From Desmodesmus armatus (taxonomy: Eukaryota > Chlorophyta > Chlorophyceae > Sphaeropleales > Scenedesmaceae), in the NCBI GenBank assembly GCA_007449985.2, contig VIIQ02000693.1:110132-174131 (forward strand): DNA of 64,000 nt, read 5' to 3'. Under the pieces are notes generated by a model. It made no database searches. It worked only from the letters and a program-made list of their open reading frames with translations, and was not told the DNA's origin. A program made the translations under genes and the position numbers. Positions 36,079 through 50,655 of this stretch are shown piece by piece; position 1 is the stretch's first letter; every line of letters starts with the position of its first letter.

Positions 36079-36554
36079 TCTGGCCAAGAGGCCCTTCACA
36101 GGCGCATCAGAGAGCCAAAGCAGCAAGCCCAGGTCAGCAGAGAATCTGATGGGACTGCCTCTTGCTCAGCCAGCGAGCAGCTGCCTCCAATCGTGATTGA
36201 ATTGTGAAAAGAACACAAGAACGATGCAGCACTGCTTTCCAGAGCAAGGGAGGCTGGCTGATGATGCTGGAATGTGTGCAGTGTGGTGTATATACTTTGG
36301 CGTATTCTCAGGACGTGTCGTGATTTGCTTCGCTTTGATGGTCTCGCTGGCCTTGGACGTTGGCCTTGGACGCGTCGCATGCAGAGTTATGGGCACAAGT
36401 GTGATTGGTGTGAGGAGGGGACCCCTTCAACCCAGCCAATTCCCTCAACGTCAACCCTACGTTCGTTCTGCCTTGTACCGTGACAGTGCCCCACTACTCT
36501 TCGCTGCAGCTTCGAGTTGCACCCTGTGCACACTCCATTCAGCAAGCACACACC
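36079..36554. promoter_or_regulatory. Shared divergent promoter region
   Basis: 476 bp between the start codons of the PP1 inhibitor (-) and the plastid one-helix protein (+). TATATACTTTGG occurs near 36289. A CGTTGGCCTTGGACG-type short duplication (CTTGGACGTTGGCCTTGGACG) lies near 36350-36370. No element could be assigned to one gene. Confidence 0.4.
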
Positions 36555-37918
36555 ATGCAGTCCGCGCTGAGCCAGACCGCGCAGTCTTTGGGTGGTCACA
36601 CTGCTGGTGAGGATAACTACCACTGCGTTTGTTCGGTGGATTGGGGTGCACCCGGCACTGACCAGTCTTTTGCGTGGTGGGTGTGATTGCAGGGCGGGTT
36701 CGTGCAGCCCAGGCGCAACGACAGGTGCGGCTTGCTCGGACATGTTTCTCTACAGCATTCGTTCACAATGATCCCGCTGCTGGCAAAGGCACACGCTCCT
36801 GGGACTGATATGGGGTGTGCTGTCTGTGCAGATGCTGGTGAGCAGAAGGGCCATGTCTGACAAGATGCTGAAGAGGCCTGAGGTCAGGCCCCAGCAGCTG
36901 CAGCAGAAGCCAGACCTGCCAAATGCGCCTCAGCAGCCAGAGCAGGCAGGTGCCCCTGCAGCAGCAGCTCCAGCACCAGCAGTGGCCTCAAGCAGCAGGT
37001 AGGAGCATAATTCCCGCTTCGTGACCAGCTGCCAGGTGCACCCCCGGCTAGTACAGGTCCTGGAAACACCAAACAATGTCCACACAGCTGCACCAAGCAT
37101 CCTGCTGGTTGTGGTTGACGTTCTTCCTGTGGAGTCTACAGTGTGAACGAGTGAGAGACTTGTTACATGTCAAGACAGTGAAGCCTTGTGCCTTATCAGC
37201 TGCAATTTCACCAGCTATCAAGCCAGGCGCATGCGTGTGGTTCACCGGCAGCACGGCAGCAACGGCACGACACCCATTCACACAGCTGTGCCCACCCCGT
37301 GCTGTGTTGGCGTGTGCTGTGGTTGTGTGTGCAGTGATGGAGTGACCATCGAGTGGCAGCGTCAGAGAGCAAAGGAGATCCGCAAGTACTTTCAAGACAA
37401 GCAGGCGCAGGTGCAAGTGAAAAAGAGCCAGTGAGTACTGCTGTGGGGAACGTATGGCTTGGCTATGGCTTCAACAAGGGAAGGGCCAATGCAGATGGTT
37501 GTTGGTGGCTGTTAGACAACACATGGTAACTGCAGGGCAGTAAAGAGGCGCTAACACAGCCAATAGGTATTCATTTCAAGCTTCCTCCCACCATGGCTTT
37601 CATAGCTTGCATTCCTCATTGCTGGCCCTTTCCAGCTGCATCGGTGTGTGCAGTGCTAGTGGGAGCAGCAGCTGCGCCAAGGGATACTCCAGCAAGCCTG
37701 CGGTTTGTACGGGACCTCAGCACCATTACTGACTGCACTTTCTGCCGCTGCCGCCTTGCAGGGTGTTCGGCTGGACCGAGGCGAATGAAATCGGCAACGG
37801 TCGCTGGGTGATGTTCGGTGTGTTTGTGGGCTTGTTGACGGAGTATGCCACAGGGGTGGACTTTCCCAATCAGATCCGGCTTATGCTGACCTACCTGGGC
37901 ATCGTGGACATGGACTGA
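36555..37918 (+). CDS. Plastid one-helix LHC-like protein (HLIP/OHP type)
   Basis: Five exons: 36555-36591, 36693-36724, 36832-36998, 37335-37430, 37762-37918, giving 162 residues in phase. The N-terminus (MQSALSQTAQSLGRVRAAQ) is a typical plastid transit peptide with a VRA cleavage-type motif. A Pro/Ala/Gln-rich linker and a charged helix (IEWQRQRAKEIRKYF) follow. The C-terminus is one chlorophyll a/b-binding helix: FGWTEANEIGNGRWVMFGV, with the E-x2-N-x-R chlorophyll-ligand pattern. One-helix proteins bind pigment and protect or assist assembly of photosystems in the thylakoid. Which subfamily (OHP1, OHP2 or another HLIP) was not decided; the pre-helix segment does not look like plant OHP2. 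Confidence 0.88.
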
Positions 37919-38832
37919 TCCTGTTTCTTGTATGTCCAGGTGGTGTGGGTGGTTGAGGCATGTCGCGCGTGCCAGTAGCGAGCAGCAATGGCTGCAAGAG
38001 CTGGCTGGCTGTGTGAGGGAAGGACCCAGTCACAGAAGCACAGCCGAGTGCAGCGATCCCTCAGCAGTGGATGGGTGTCAGTAGTATGCCGAGGGAACAT
38101 TGGTGCCGCTGTGAGAAGAGTACGTGCGATTGTCAGGGGTTGGTTGTGGGTTGGGCTTTGCTGGTGGGGTTGAGGTTTGGTTTGCGCAGTTTTGATGCTC
38201 ATCTCGGTGTGAGCTGGGTCAATACAACTAGTGGCGGAGTAACAAGTAAGGACAGGCTTGCCGTGCCGCTGGCATGCAGGTGATTTGGCAGCCAGCTTAC
38301 TGCACTTTTTGCGCGGCGGTCTGAGCTGCCTGTGACTTTTGCGCGAGAGAAGGGCTTGTGCCTGCAACTGCAGATGCAGTGCATGGTTGTCATACCCATC
38401 GTACGCCATGCAATGTCAGAAGGGATTCATTCATTCCATTTGCCGGTGTGTTTTGTGTGCAGTCATCATTGCTGGTCTGAAGGCTGGGTGGTATTGTATA
38501 TGCGTTGTGGCAGGGTTGGTGTCCCTGGATGAACCCCTGCCCTATGCGCGTGCTGTCAGCCTGCTAATGTACATCAATGCAAGCCATTGAGATGTTGTTG
38601 GCATGAATTGCATTGCACTGCTGTAATGAGCTTGCAAAATTTCAGCATCGTCGAGCCATTATGTTGCTTGAGTTCCAGTTGAGTTCCTACCAGTCAACAG
38701 CCTGAGTCAAACCCAGTTGCGTTCCTACCAAGCTACATTTCAGGCAACTTCCTTCTTCGATCGCAACTATATCTCCCTTTAGAGTCTAGCGTACCAGCTG
38801 TTTGGTGTCTCGTTGAGAGTCGGCTGAGAACG
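37919..38832. other. Intergenic between one-helix gene and LeuD
   Basis: Presumed 3' UTR of the one-helix gene followed by the LeuD upstream region. A plus-strand TGTAA at 38622-38626 fits a poly(A) signal for the former. Near 38680-38710 a short motif (GTTGAGTTCCTACCAG / GTTGCGTTCCTACCAA) is repeated just upstream of LeuD. Confidence 0.45.
38622..38626 (+). terminator. Candidate poly(A) signal TGTAA
   Basis: TGTAA about 700 bp after the stop codon of the one-helix protein gene, the only plus-strand copy seen in this interval. Confidence 0.4.
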
Positions 38833-39512
38833 ATGCAGGTCATGCAGCAGAAGACATTCAGCTCGGGCCGCGTTGCTGTTCGTAGCAGGGCGCAGACTGT
38901 CCGTGTCCAGGCAAAGGTCACTAAGTCACCTGGCGATCCGCGTGTTGTGCGGGGCACATGCTTCGTCACCAGAGATGTGAGGGTCAAGCAGCAGTAGCAG
39001 CAGTTGTCTGGCGCAGGGGTGCTCAGCAAGCAGAGCACGAGTTGACTGCTCGATTACTTTGCACGCCTGCAGAACATTGATACAGACCAGATCATTCCAG
39101 CAGAGTACCTCACACTGGTGCCCTCTAAGGTGAGCACACTGTGGGGCCTGGCACTGCTGCTGCCGGAGGCAGCAAACGAAGCTGATCGCTAGTGTTCCGG
39201 GCAGCAGTGCCCTTGGGGCGTCATTCAGAGTGACATCCTTGCTATGACTGTTGGGTTGATGCATTTAGAAGCATGCATTCATGACACACGTCCTGACACA
39301 TCCCTCGCACAACAGCCCACACATGGGCAAGCAGCAGAGCGTTGGTGGCGTGCTTGCATTGCTCATTCAGTTTGAGGGATGTCCCCGAATGTCCCCTATA
39401 GTGCATCTCAGCTGAATGCTATCCGTGACCTTGTCATAGCGGCACTAGTGAGCCTGTGCACCCATTGACCGCCAAGTGTGCTGTGCTGGTAGTCACTGCC
39501 TCCCATCGGTGC

Positions 39513-39555
<43 letters not shown>

Positions 39556-41791
39556 CCTGATGAGTATGAGAAGCTTGGCAGCTACGCACTCATTGGTCTT
39601 CCGGAACAGGAGTACACGACAAAGTAAGTACAGTCAGCAACCCTCTGGTTTAATCCTCAGTGTTTTGTTCATTCTGGTTTTTTCTGCCATCTCCGTGATA
39701 TTGGTGAATGGCTGGCATGAGCTTCATAGCTACAGGTGTAAGTTTGATTTGAATTGAAGTACCACTGTGACAGCAGCAGCACAACTAGCAGCAGCCATGC
39801 TCAGCACCGCGCGCAGCAGCTGCTTCTGCAACTACAGCCCACACACCATTCCAAGCGGCAGTTCCAGCACGGCCACACTCAGCGGCAGCGGCTGCAGCCT
39901 CTGCCCAAAAAGCCGACAGGCGAATAGAACAGCTGATATGGCTGTGGCCGCACCACAACCCTTGCCAATTAACTGGCTTGCACCAGACAGCAAGGGAGCC
40001 AGCTGAGGGCTTCAAGCTGATAGTGTACTTGCTGCTGACACGTGTTTATGGCTGCTAGGTTTGTGGAGGATGGTGAGATGAAGACAAAGTACAAGGTCAT
40101 CATTGGTGGGGCAAACTTTGGCTGCGGCTCGTCTCGAGAGCACGCTCCTGTGGCACTGGGAGCAGCAGGTGAGCACAGCACAGCACAGCACAGCACACTG
40201 ACTGGGAGTTTGTGTGACATGCATATACTCGGAAATGGTTGGTTGCAGCAGGTGGTGTGGAGAAGGACGTGCACCAGCAGCTGGGACGCCCTGTCACTGC
40301 TTACCGTGGCACAGCACAGCACTGCATGAGAAAGGCAAGGTGGAGGCCAGCCAAGTCAAGCAGCTTCTGCGGCCCTGCTCAGGTTGAGTTGCCTAGCAGT
40401 CAGCGCCACAGTGTTTGCAGAGGAGAGCAGGGTTGCTATGCAACCGTCACTCATATCCACCAGGCAGGCATGAGTTTCGGCATGTGTGAGCCCTCAGGGC
40501 CTGTGTGGTGTCTTGTAATGCTGCTTATGCAGGCAGCCAAGTGGTGGTGGCAGAGTCCTATGCGCGCATTTTCTTCCGCAACTGCATGTCAACGGGGGAG
40601 CTGTACCCAGTGGAGACAGACGTGCGCCTCTGTGATGAGCTCAAGACAGGTGCGGGGGGGCAGGCACTCCTCTTGGACTGCAAAAGAGGGACCATGGTCA
40701 GGGCACAGGCAGTAGGGAGGCAGGGGAGGCGTGACCAGTGCCTCTTGCATGCGGCAGGCAGGAGGGGAGGGGTGGTGGTGGGTGTCAGTAGCAGGCAGGA
40801 GGGTTTTGACGGAGGGGGGTTGATGGCATGCAAGAGAGAGTGCCTGGGCTCTTACACCACTTCTGGTAGCTGTTACAAGCAATGGTAGCTGTTACAAGCA
40901 ACTGAATATCTTGATTGCATGGTGGTACAATGACAAACCCTTGCCAAGTTTGTAGCTTCGAACCCGTGTTGCTGTGGGGAAACTGCGGAGTCACAACCAC
41001 ATGCAGCATGACTGTGTCCTTCAGGCTGCCTGGCATGCCTTGGGCAACACAGTGGGACAAACAGCTGCTGTGGTGTTGCCCTACTTGCAGGCGAGGATGT
41101 GACAGTTGACATGGAAAAGAACGTGCTGATCAACCACACCACCGGCAAGGAGTATGTCCTCAAGGACCTTGGTGATGTGAGTGTGCCTGTTGGGGAGATT
41201 TGCCAGCGTTACTGCTAGTGTAGTACTGCAAATTTGTGCAAGGAAGCTGCGCCCTGGCTGAACTACAGCCTGCCGCCACGGCTGTCCAGTAGCCTCACCA
41301 AGCACAACAGTCATGTGTAAGAGCAGTCCTGTAAACTGGACTGCTTGTACGCACCGCATGTTTGCTGCCATTCTTCACTTTTGCTGTTTGGTTGGCACAT
41401 TGGCTTGTCGTTGGCTTGTCGTTGGCACAAGGGTGAGGAAAAGCAACAACTGCCCGCACTGACATCGTGGTAGCAATGACTGAACAGACACATATGCAGT
41501 ATGTAGACGCAGGGAGTGCATCCAGCCACTGCAACCATCCAAGGAGGCAGTATGTAGTTGGCTCAACACAAGCCGTGGTCAGCTGTAGGGGACTCATCTG
41601 TGCTTATGTCTGCCCAATTTTTCCAAGCTTTCAAGCATACACGTGTTGCACCACACACCATCCTGACAATGTGGTGTGCTTGTGCCTGCCTGCCCTGTTT
41701 GCTTGTGCTGCCAACGCAGGCTGGGCCCGTGGTTGACGCAGGTGGCCTGTTTGACTACGCCAGGCAGCAAGGCATGATCAAGGCAGTGTGA
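38833..41791 (+). CDS. leuD: 3-isopropylmalate dehydratase small subunit, plastid
   Basis: Seven exons: 38833-38976, 39073-39129, 39556-39623, 40059-40168, 40533-40649, 41091-41176, 41720-41791, giving 217 residues in phase. The N-terminal ~32 residues (MQQKTFSSGRVAVRSRAQ ... VQA) form a plastid transit peptide. The rest is a LeuD swivel domain: FVTRDNIDTDQIIPAEYL, GANFGCGSSREHAPVALG, VVAESYARIFFRNC, and a C-terminal AGPVVDAGGLFDYARQQGM. With the large Fe-S subunit it isomerises 2- to 3-isopropylmalate in leucine synthesis. The large subunit is not in this window. Exon 3 is preceded directly by a CTG run that forms its polypyrimidine stretch. Confidence 0.96.
39514..39552 (+). repeat. (TGC)n run at the LeuD exon 3 acceptor
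   Basis: About 13 TGC units end four bases before exon 3 (39556). The run supplies the sequence directly upstream of the CAG acceptor, so changes in its length could affect splicing. Confidence 0.9.
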
Positions 41792-42547
41792 TCTGGCTGC
41801 AAGATGCCATGTGCCACAGCAAGACCTGGGTGATTTCTGATTGAACCGTGTTGTTACAGGAACTGTGTTATTGCCACTCACTCAGCCTGCCAAAGAGCAG
41901 CTGTGTGAGCAGAGCACCTCAGCTGTGCTGAAGTTGTATCCCCCAAGAAAGTCACCACGGACTGAGATAGCTGACAAGGGTCTGCTTGCCACATATTTCC
42001 GAAAGCACAGCTACAGCACAGTCTGTAAAGAAAGCAGCCCCTACACGTACAACACTGATGAAGACAGTGTCACTCGCCCATGTGGGACATACACGCATAC
42101 CATCTTCAGGGAGGACTGATGACTGTCACTCATATAGGTCTACCAGTGCACACCCCCACAGCAGTGGCATACTTTCCTGGGGCCCTGGGCACCATGGGTG
42201 GCTGCCGCAGACCACAGCTGTCAGTGCTTTAAGCTGGGATGGGGTCATCTGCAACAAGCCAACACACCAGAGACATTAAGTCGATGAAGACACCTTCACC
42301 CTACACCACACTTCAACACTTTCTTTGTTGTGCAGAACAATGACTGTGTTGTGGCACAATGATAAAGGATCACATCTCGTCTTGCTCACATGGCACCGCT
42401 GGCTGTCACCACCACCATCACCCCACCAAGTGCCTCTGAGCCAGCGGCAAAAGTCACACCATCCACCCACCACCACCTGCTGCTCCAACCACCATCGACC
42501 CACCCACCCACCACCTGCTCCCACCACCACCACCGCAGCCCCCTCAC
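41792..42547. other. Convergent intergenic region LeuD / IFT43
   Basis: Holds the LeuD 3' UTR (plus-strand TGTAA at 42024-42028) and the 3' part of IFT43, whose last exon was not located with certainty. A plus-strand frame at 41841-42119 has no recognised similarity. Confidence 0.45.
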
Positions 42548-44950
42548 CTGCTTGGTGTGCCCCGCTTGCCGACACATCAGCTGTGTGGTCCATCTCGTTC
42601 TGCAGCTCGGCCTTGAGCTGAGAGAACAGCATGCTGTAGTCCCAGACATCTGGTGGCTCAACAACCTGCAAACAGACCACAGCACAGGTTGCCTCTGGGG
42701 CCCATGCTCTCTACAGAACCCCAGGAGCCCTTGTATGAGTCCTGCAGCCGTAACTTCTTCATGTCCTGAGTGCCAGCCACTGGCCACTGGCTCGCAGTGC
42801 GAGTCTACATGCCACTCTGTCAGTGTGCAGCCCTGCACAGTGGCCTGCTGTGCACACAAGCTGCCTCAGATACCCTTGCTCTGAGCACCCTTGGCTTGTA
42901 CATCACAAGCGCTGTATGTGCATGGAGTAACATTCTTGACTTCAAGCCATACATGTACAAGCCCCAGACGCGTCCATTGTGGCCCTGCCCTCCTCCCATC
43001 TGCCAACCTGAGCTGATGGCAGCAGGCAGGACGTCAGCAGTGACAGGTTGATGTCAGTGTTGCGCCCTGGCTGTGCAGGCACCCATGCCTGGTCAAGCTC
43101 CAGCTCTGATATGGCCTGGACCTGTGGGGTGCTGGCCTTGGGGGCCTGGGCAACCTGCAGCATCAGCAGGGCAGCCAGTACGCCCGGTACACAGCCTGCT
43201 GAGTAGTCCAGTAAAGTGCTTGTGGGAGTAAATATTAAACCTCAGCACTAGCCAGCGAGCCAAAGGCTTGAGTAGTCAGACCCCTTGACACTTGCTATGC
43301 CTGCTGCATAATCACATATTTGTATGAGCTTGCTTGGCCGTGAAACATTGGAGTAACCAATGCGATGCAGCTGTGAATGCTTGCAGACTGCTCACCCGGC
43401 GTGTGAGGTCCTCCTTGCCCTCCTCTTCCAGCTCTGGAACATCCACCAGCTGCAGGCAGCACAGGATCAACAGTGCAAGCGCATTTGAGGCTGGGATGTT
43501 GAGCAGGATTATGAGAGGGAAGGGGGGTACTGAGCCACAGTCTGAGTGTGTCACTCTATGCCTGCAGGCCATGCTGAGCTCAAGATGTTGCTGCGTCCGC
43601 CAAACATGCTGTCTTACAAAGTGTTGCTGGTGGTGGCCTCCGCCATCAAAGCAGGTTGGCAGGTAGGGGGGGGGGCATTGGGACGATGCAGGGCTGCTGC
43701 AGTTTGCTGATCTGGCCAGTGTGACTGCATGTCATCTCAGAGAGCCTTTACTCAATGCCAGCTGCTCACCGCATCCACCAGCTTCTCATCATACTTGTTG
43801 CGCTGCTTGGCTTGAGACCTGCGTCGGTAATTTCACAGGCGTGATTCAGCCGCAACTGCAGTGGTATCAGTCGGTTTCAGTGAGCACCAGCCAGCACACA
43901 GCAAAGCCTTCACAGTGAAGAGGCTGCACACACAGCATTGCTGCTGGCCCAGTGCTAGCTTCCCAGCGGGACCTCAAAGCCAAGCACTGGATGGCACTGT
44001 GTTGTTTTGCAAATGTCAGGCTTGCTGTGACTGTCATGCAAAGCCAGGCCTTGGCTTGCATCGGTGCATGGATGCCTGTGGCTTGTCTCTGCACTGGCTA
44101 GGGCTAGCAGAGAATGCCCAAGGAAGTGGGGTCCACTCACTGTTCCTCCCGCTGCAGCTGCTCCTGCTTGCGTCGAGAAACACCAGTGAAGTTTGCTTCT
44201 CGCCTGTCTACTGCTGCTGCACCACTTCCCAGCCCATCCATGCTGAACCCCACTCGCTTCACAGGTGGTGCCTGCTGGCTTGGCTGCTGCTGCTGCTGCT
44301 CCTGGCGCTGCTCATTTGCTGCCTGCTGTGATGGAGGCTGTAGCTCTGGATGCTGCATGTGTGCTGAACTGTTGACACTGCCATCCTGCTGTACTGCTGC
44401 CCGCTGTTGTGTGGAGCCTTGCTGGACAAGCGCCCTTGCCTGCTGGTGCAGTGGACCATCCTGCAGTTTTTTTAGAAAGAGAACCAATATCGTTCGTTGA
44501 TGATATGCTATCAAGCTGAGTGTGCGCAACTCCAACACAACCCACACTCTCAGCACGATGTGCAATCCAGCACGATCATGGCCATCACAGGCATGAGAAT
44601 GGTCATTTAAGCGCATGGCAGATAGCAGGGCCCACATGTATGCGTCAACAGCCTGACATGCAGGTCTGTGAGTACGTTTATGCTGCTTGCCTGTGTTGTG
44701 CTGCTGCTGGTGTCTTGATTAGTGCTGCTGACACCATCTGCTTCTGTGATGGCCACATGCCTGCCAGCACGCCTGCCTGCTCTTGCCACCTGTAAGTTTT
44801 GGGAACCGTCCACAGTGACTGACTGGTGCATGATCGGGGGTGCTGGATGGACTGTTTGTGCTTCAACAGTGATCCCGCCAAAGCATTGCAGGCAACCCCA
44901 CGCACTCTCAAAGGCGAGTAGCTGTCGTCTGGAGCCTCATCTTGCTGCAT
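42548..44950 (-). CDS. IFT43: Intraflagellar transport protein IFT43 (3' end unresolved)
   Basis: Seven exons, minus strand: 44950-44906, 44789-44691, 44460-44141, 43818-43770, 43449-43396, 43154-43008, 42665-42548, about 277 residues, all in phase. The C-terminal half shows the IFT43 pattern: VDVPELEEEGKEDLTRRVAQ, then NTDINLSLLTSCLLP, then PPDVWDYSMLFSQLKAELQ. The N-terminal half is low-complexity and Gln-rich, with an RRAGR stretch. IFT43 is a small IFT-A subunit that binds IFT121/139 and serves retrograde transport in cilia. Exon 2 ends CAG|GCAAGC, an apparent GC-AG intron. The last exon ends in a strong GTGAGG donor (G|GTGAGG), so a short terminal exon is expected. One candidate around 42386-42402 would add only a few residues. 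Confidence 0.87.
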
Positions 44951-45167
44951 GTTGCCTATTGGGTGCTGCTAGTGATGTTTTTGGAAGGGGTTAGAGTGAT
45001 GGAGACACCAGAGCAGGAGCGTTGAAGACACAGCAACGACACAACATGTGTGTGACTGATGGATCACTAATCAGGGTCGGGGCTGGGCTCCGGAAGAACG
45101 GTTAACGTTATGTGTGTTGATGATCTTGGTGGTAAACCAATCAGGACCCCCTCGAATTCCCCTCGGG

Positions 45168-45443
45168 TTGGGGGTCCACCGCAAACCTAAGACCCCGGGG
45201 GGGTGACGCCAAGCCTAAACGGGATAGGGGGGAGGGTTGGATCGTGAAAACAGCCTAAAACGGAAGGGGGGGGAGGGGTCCAGCAGCTTGCCAGCAAGGG
45301 AGACAGCAGTACCAATGATCAGCCTAAAACGGGGAGGGGGGGTGGGTGTTTTCGTCCGAAGAGCCTAAAATCGAGAGGGGGGGAGGGGTTTTCGAAATTT
45401 TGGCGTCACCCCCCCGGGTCTTAGGTTTGCGGTGGACCCCTTG
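45168..45443. mobile_element. MITE-like element with 40-bp inverted repeats
   Basis: 45171-45210 and 45402-45440 are inverted copies (GGGGTCCACCGCAAACCTAA...; one base differs in the G run). They are flanked by TTG on both sides, a possible 3-bp target duplication. The 270-bp element has no coding capacity. Inside are four copies of GCCTAAAAC followed by GGGGGG runs, near 45211, 45252, 45321 and 45361. Confidence 0.75.
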
Positions 45444-45499
45444 GCTGAACCCATCCACCTGTCACAGGTTTGATTGAGTAATAGATAGATCAAAGGTGT

Positions 45500-48887
<3,388 letters not shown>

Positions 48888-49885
48888 GGCGGGCATGGCA
48901 GTGCGTGAGTGGTGCTGGTGAATTGCCCTAGTGCTTGATGCCCTGTGAGCCTTGTTTGGCTTCTGACAGGGCGATCAGGCGAGGCCCTGGTCAAGTAAAG
49001 TAGTAGTAGTGGAAATGCCTCCATTTGCGGGGCTGCTGGAAGTAGTGTTGGCACTGGCAGGTTCGATCATGCTGGGCGTGGGGTGTCCATCATCTACTGG
49101 CCATGTGCATTTCGGTGTTGGGGCCTCCCTCTGTCGGCGCTTCTCTTCGGCAGGCAGGTCCATGCTGTGGCGGTTACTGCGGTTATGCTGCTCAGTCACC
49201 ATAGAGTGTTTGAGAGGTGAAGGTGTGACATTTGTGTTTGGGCAAACAGCTGGCTGCCGTCTGGCCAGGCGACACGCGCAGTGCGCAGGCGGCAAAGGGG
49301 ATTGTTGTGCTGAGCGACGTGTGCAGGTCTGCAGTAGGCATTGCCGTCTGGCAAGCTGTGCCTGTGCAGAGGTTGCAATGCATACTCCCCACCTGGGGAG
49401 CCCCACTGTGCAGGGAAGCGGTGCCGCACGCTGTTGAGCTTGTTTGTGGCCTCCGGTGATCTGCACCCTGAAGGGGAAACGGAGTTGAGTTACTGTGGTG
49501 ATGGGTTCGATTGCTTTGCCAAATTGGCACTGTACCATAGCATCTATCTTGTCCGCTTACTCGACAGCTTACTTGAAAAACGCAGGACTCTGATGATGAG
49601 TTCAAACTGCAACGTATGGAGTATTTTGCAGTCACCCCTCCTGTGGGTGGGGTTGGTAACAGGCCGGTTGGTCGATTCCATGGCCTTGCAAGTGCAGGCT
49701 TTTATCCAGTTCAGGTATGAAGTCTACGCCTGCCGGGCAGGATGTGCTTACAGACATGCTAGTCAGGTGCATTACACCTGTTGCTGTAAACGTAGCCACC
49801 ATAAGCTTGTCAAAGATTAGTCGGACTTGTCAAGGTGAATGCAATTGCTTCAGAGTGACGTGGCTGCTTTTTCTGGGCTAAATAT
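48888..49885. other. About 1 kb without a recognised gene
   Basis: Presumed 3' UTR of the dioxygenase gene (plus-strand TGTAA near 49786). Open frames on both strands (minus 48975-49538, with a Ser/Thr-rich C-terminus; plus 49232-49459) have no family similarity. The region ends at the tandem array. Confidence 0.45.
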
Positions 49886-50597
49886 CAGGGGGGTGGACAA
49901 TGAATCTCGCGGGTGTTGCAGTCAGCTGTAGAGCAAGTCCTAAGGAACAAAGTGATATGCTTAAAAAGTGCAGCCTTGCTCTGGTGTTTCCCCAATTTGA
50001 ATAAACGTATGCCCCGCTGCGCCAATTGGCGGTAAGCGGAATTCTCGTTTTTTTGGCCCAGCTTGCCCCAGCACTGGCTCTCAGATGTTTTTCCTGTATC
50101 TCTGCAAGGCCGTGCTAGCTTGTGCCTTGTATCTGTGCGGTGTACATGCAGCAAGAGCGAAGTATTGCTGCAGTGAGATTGTGCTGTCTCGCCCTGTACT
50201 GTGTTGGAGCGGTGAAATTGGCATTCTGGGACCTGGGGTAACTGATGTGACCTTCAGCATACTGTACCACATAAAGGCCTCACCGCGGGCTCATCTGCGT
50301 AGCTGATTCCGCTTGATAGTGTTGTTGTGAGTCGAAATGTGCTGCCAGTCGCTGCTGTGTGGTTGCTCTTTTGTCCGTGGTTGGCTGACGTAACCGTTGA
50401 CTGTGTTTCTGGCGCTGCTGAGCCTCTCAGGGAGTCTTTGGACCGAGCTACGCGAGAACGGCCTGGCAAGCCTCGTAACTTTGTGGAAGGAATGCGCACA
50501 TTAAACGCAGTTGCTTTGCATAAGAACCGCTGCACACGAGTGCGTCTGCTTGGGCTGAGCCGGCGAAACCCCCAGAGAATCATTGTCCACCCCCCTG
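49886..50597. repeat. E copy 1, terminal-inverted-repeat segment
   Basis: Begins CAGGGGGGTGGACAATGAAT and ends with its inverted counterpart (ATTGTCCACCCCCCTG). The left flank is AAATAT. Contains the palindrome GCCAATTGGC at 50021-50030, nested in CCGCT...AGCGG. Shares diagnostic variants with E copy 4 (TTTCCCCAATTTG, CAGCTTGCCCC, GAACGGCC). Confidence 0.88.
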
Positions 50598-50628
50598 TGT
50601 CTAACCCCTGACCTGCACCCTGACTGAC

Positions 50629-50655
50629 GTCCGTGTTCTCTGCGGAAACACGGAC
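50629..50655. other. Perfect hairpin at the start of A (also 53590 and 56547)
   Basis: GTCCGTGTT pairs with AACACGGAC around a 9-base loop, 31 bp after the end of E. It is present unchanged in all three A copies (50629-50655, 53590-53616, 56547-56573). Confidence 0.8.

Noticed and set aside
43500..43700. Extra IFT43 exon between 43770 and 43449
   Set aside because: Candidate pieces did not keep phase, while exons 4 and 5 join directly in phase 0.
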